A DNA stretch of 64,000 nucleotides from Cristatella mucedo (taxonomy: Eukaryota > Bryozoa > Phylactolaemata > Cristatellidae), in assembly GCA_009760855.2 (NCBI GenBank), contig WPIO01000094.1:498001-562000 (forward strand), in the 5' to 3' direction. Of the stretch, positions 62,843-64,000 are shown in pieces; within the stretch, counting starts at the first letter, position 1; every line of letters starts with the position of its first letter. The notes beneath the pieces were generated by a model. It was not told the DNA's origin, did not search any database, and saw only the letters and a program-made list of their open reading frames with translations. The translations under genes and the position numbers were made by a program.

Positions 62843-63764
62843 CTTTAAAGGATCATAAATCAAACAATTGTAAAAAATCTGACTAAAGTGACAAGATTAA
62901 ACGATTTACAAATCCACATTTGAAAGATTTCCGTTATCAGGTACTATGCTGCTTAAAATTAATGATCGTTCCACGTAATCTTTAGAATATTTAAAGCTTG
63001 ATTTTACATTAAGTATAAATTTACAATGAATTGCTGTTCTATTAGGAGTGGATTTAACCGTAAAGTGCTGATTCAGCTAGGAGATTGTAATTATTGAATG
63101 GTATGCAATATCACTTTACTTTGACGTTGGACGAACGTAGCTATTTTTGAAAACGATAATTGAAAAAATAAATAAAGATTGAAACGAGGATACAAGTAAA
63201 GTGTCAAATAAAAGACACATTTTTGGGAGAAATATATTGTAATTAACACTTCTAAGTACCAAGTTCCAGAAACAACGCAAAATTAGATCATGGGTTTTCG
63301 CAAAGAATGAAATAAAAGAATCTTTTACATTCTCAACTGACAAAATTGAAATTAAAATATCACTTAGGTGTTTAACTAATCGAACTCTAAGTTAGCTCTG
63401 TGTAGACTTTTATTAAACAGATAGTAAAGACAATGACGATTTGAAAGCGATTTGTATATAAGAATAGCCACAGCATGTAAGCAAGTATTAACAATTTCTG
63501 ACGGCAGCCGTGGTATTTAACAAGCAACTACTAAGCTTGACTAGTGACTTACAAAAAAACACTGAGAACTTCCACAACTCAGGTAATTTAAAAAAGTTCG
63601 AATATCCGATCTGTAATGCTGCGAATAATGTATCGAATTTTAATAATCTACTATGACAGATAGTATTCATAGATCGTATTTAGCGTACGTAGTTGTTTGT
63701 CGGTGTAGCTACACAAATGCAATGGTATTACTATTAGTTTGTGGCCAGACTCATCGACTCCTTA
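62843..63764. other. Intron upstream of polycystin exon a
   Basis: The next upstream exon must end in phase 2. No open stretch here has a matching donor together with polycystin, PLAT or other recognisable sequence. Confidence 0.45.
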
Positions 63765-63952
63765 GGTGAGCCGTGATGGCACACTGGGTAAGGTGGTTGC
63801 TTTCACGGCCTCGGTCCCGAGGTCGTGGGTTTGATTCCTGCGGTGGGGCTATCCTTTATCGCCACTGCAAGTGGTGGTGATAGCCGTAAAGGCTCTTCTG
63901 TCGCTATACAAAAGAGGCTGTTTAATCAGCTAGGATTTAATTATTTACTTAG
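63765..63952 (+). mobile_element. tRNA-derived SINE, best copy
   Basis: GGTGAGCCGTGATGGCACAC starts the element. A box TGGCACACTGG lies at 63777-63787 and B box GGTTTGATTCC at 63828-63838. A body follows (GCTATCCTTTATCGCCACTG, TAGCCGTAAAGGCTCTTCTG), ending GCTGTTTAATCAGCTAGGAT. The A-to-B distance and B box are tRNA-like, but there is no acceptor-stem pairing to the body, so it is a SINE and not a tRNA gene. Confidence 0.85.
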
Positions 63953-64000
63953 CAGTGCCCCTACCTACCAGTACTGATCCTCAGTATTCAAGTGTTTGCA

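Noticed and set aside
63777-63840. tRNA gene
   Set aside because: A and B boxes are present, but no complete cloverleaf; the sequence continues into a repeated body found at four other places, so it is a SINE.

Overview
The window is invertebrate-animal nuclear DNA: AT-rich, gene-poor, with long introns, GT-AG splice sites, CR1/L2-type LINEs, tRNA-derived SINEs and long microsatellites. I cannot name the phylum. No bacterial, viral or organellar gene is visible.

Two host genes are visible, both on the minus strand. (1) At 1-6866 lie five exons, the last cut by the window edge. Each encodes one sushi/CCP module, and every complete one starts and ends in phase 1. They form an extracellular tandem-sushi protein whose 5' and 3' ends are not seen. 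(2) Between 62842 and 35522 lie nine exons of a polycystin (PKD1/PKD2 family) channel. They cover the first helix of the channel unit, the whole extracellular TOP domain, the S4-like helix, pore and last helix, and a short C-terminal tail with its stop codon. All nine exon phases join without conflict, giving about 625 codons. The 5' part of the gene lies beyond 64000. The pore is atypical: LNK stands where PKD2 has the LGD filter, and a lysine sits in the last helix.

Most other recognisable sequence is retrotransposon. LINE-A is a CR1/L2-like LINE with endonuclease and reverse transcriptase traces, a conserved 3' tip and an (ATT)n tail. It is present in more than twenty mostly 5'-truncated copies on both strands; the longest open frame is 56284-58056. 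LINE-B is a second CR1-group family ending in a TTACATTAC-like tail. Copies are nested (12283, 42693) or packed in alternating orientation (22.6-27.4 kb). A tRNA-derived SINE family is present at about 3.3, 3.9, 29.7, 36.7 and 63.8 kb. One element at 16.2 kb seems to join a tRNA-like head to a LINE-A-like tail.

Intron 3 of the polycystin gene holds a roughly 2.1-kb array of GAAAGACA-type repeats (52453-54595). On the coding strand it is pyrimidine-rich and starts about 150 bases after a splice donor, recalling the long polypyrimidine tract in human PKD1 intron 21. The stretch 6.9-35 kb holds almost only repeats, a GC-rich possible LTR-element relic near 30 kb, and one weak orphan exon candidate.
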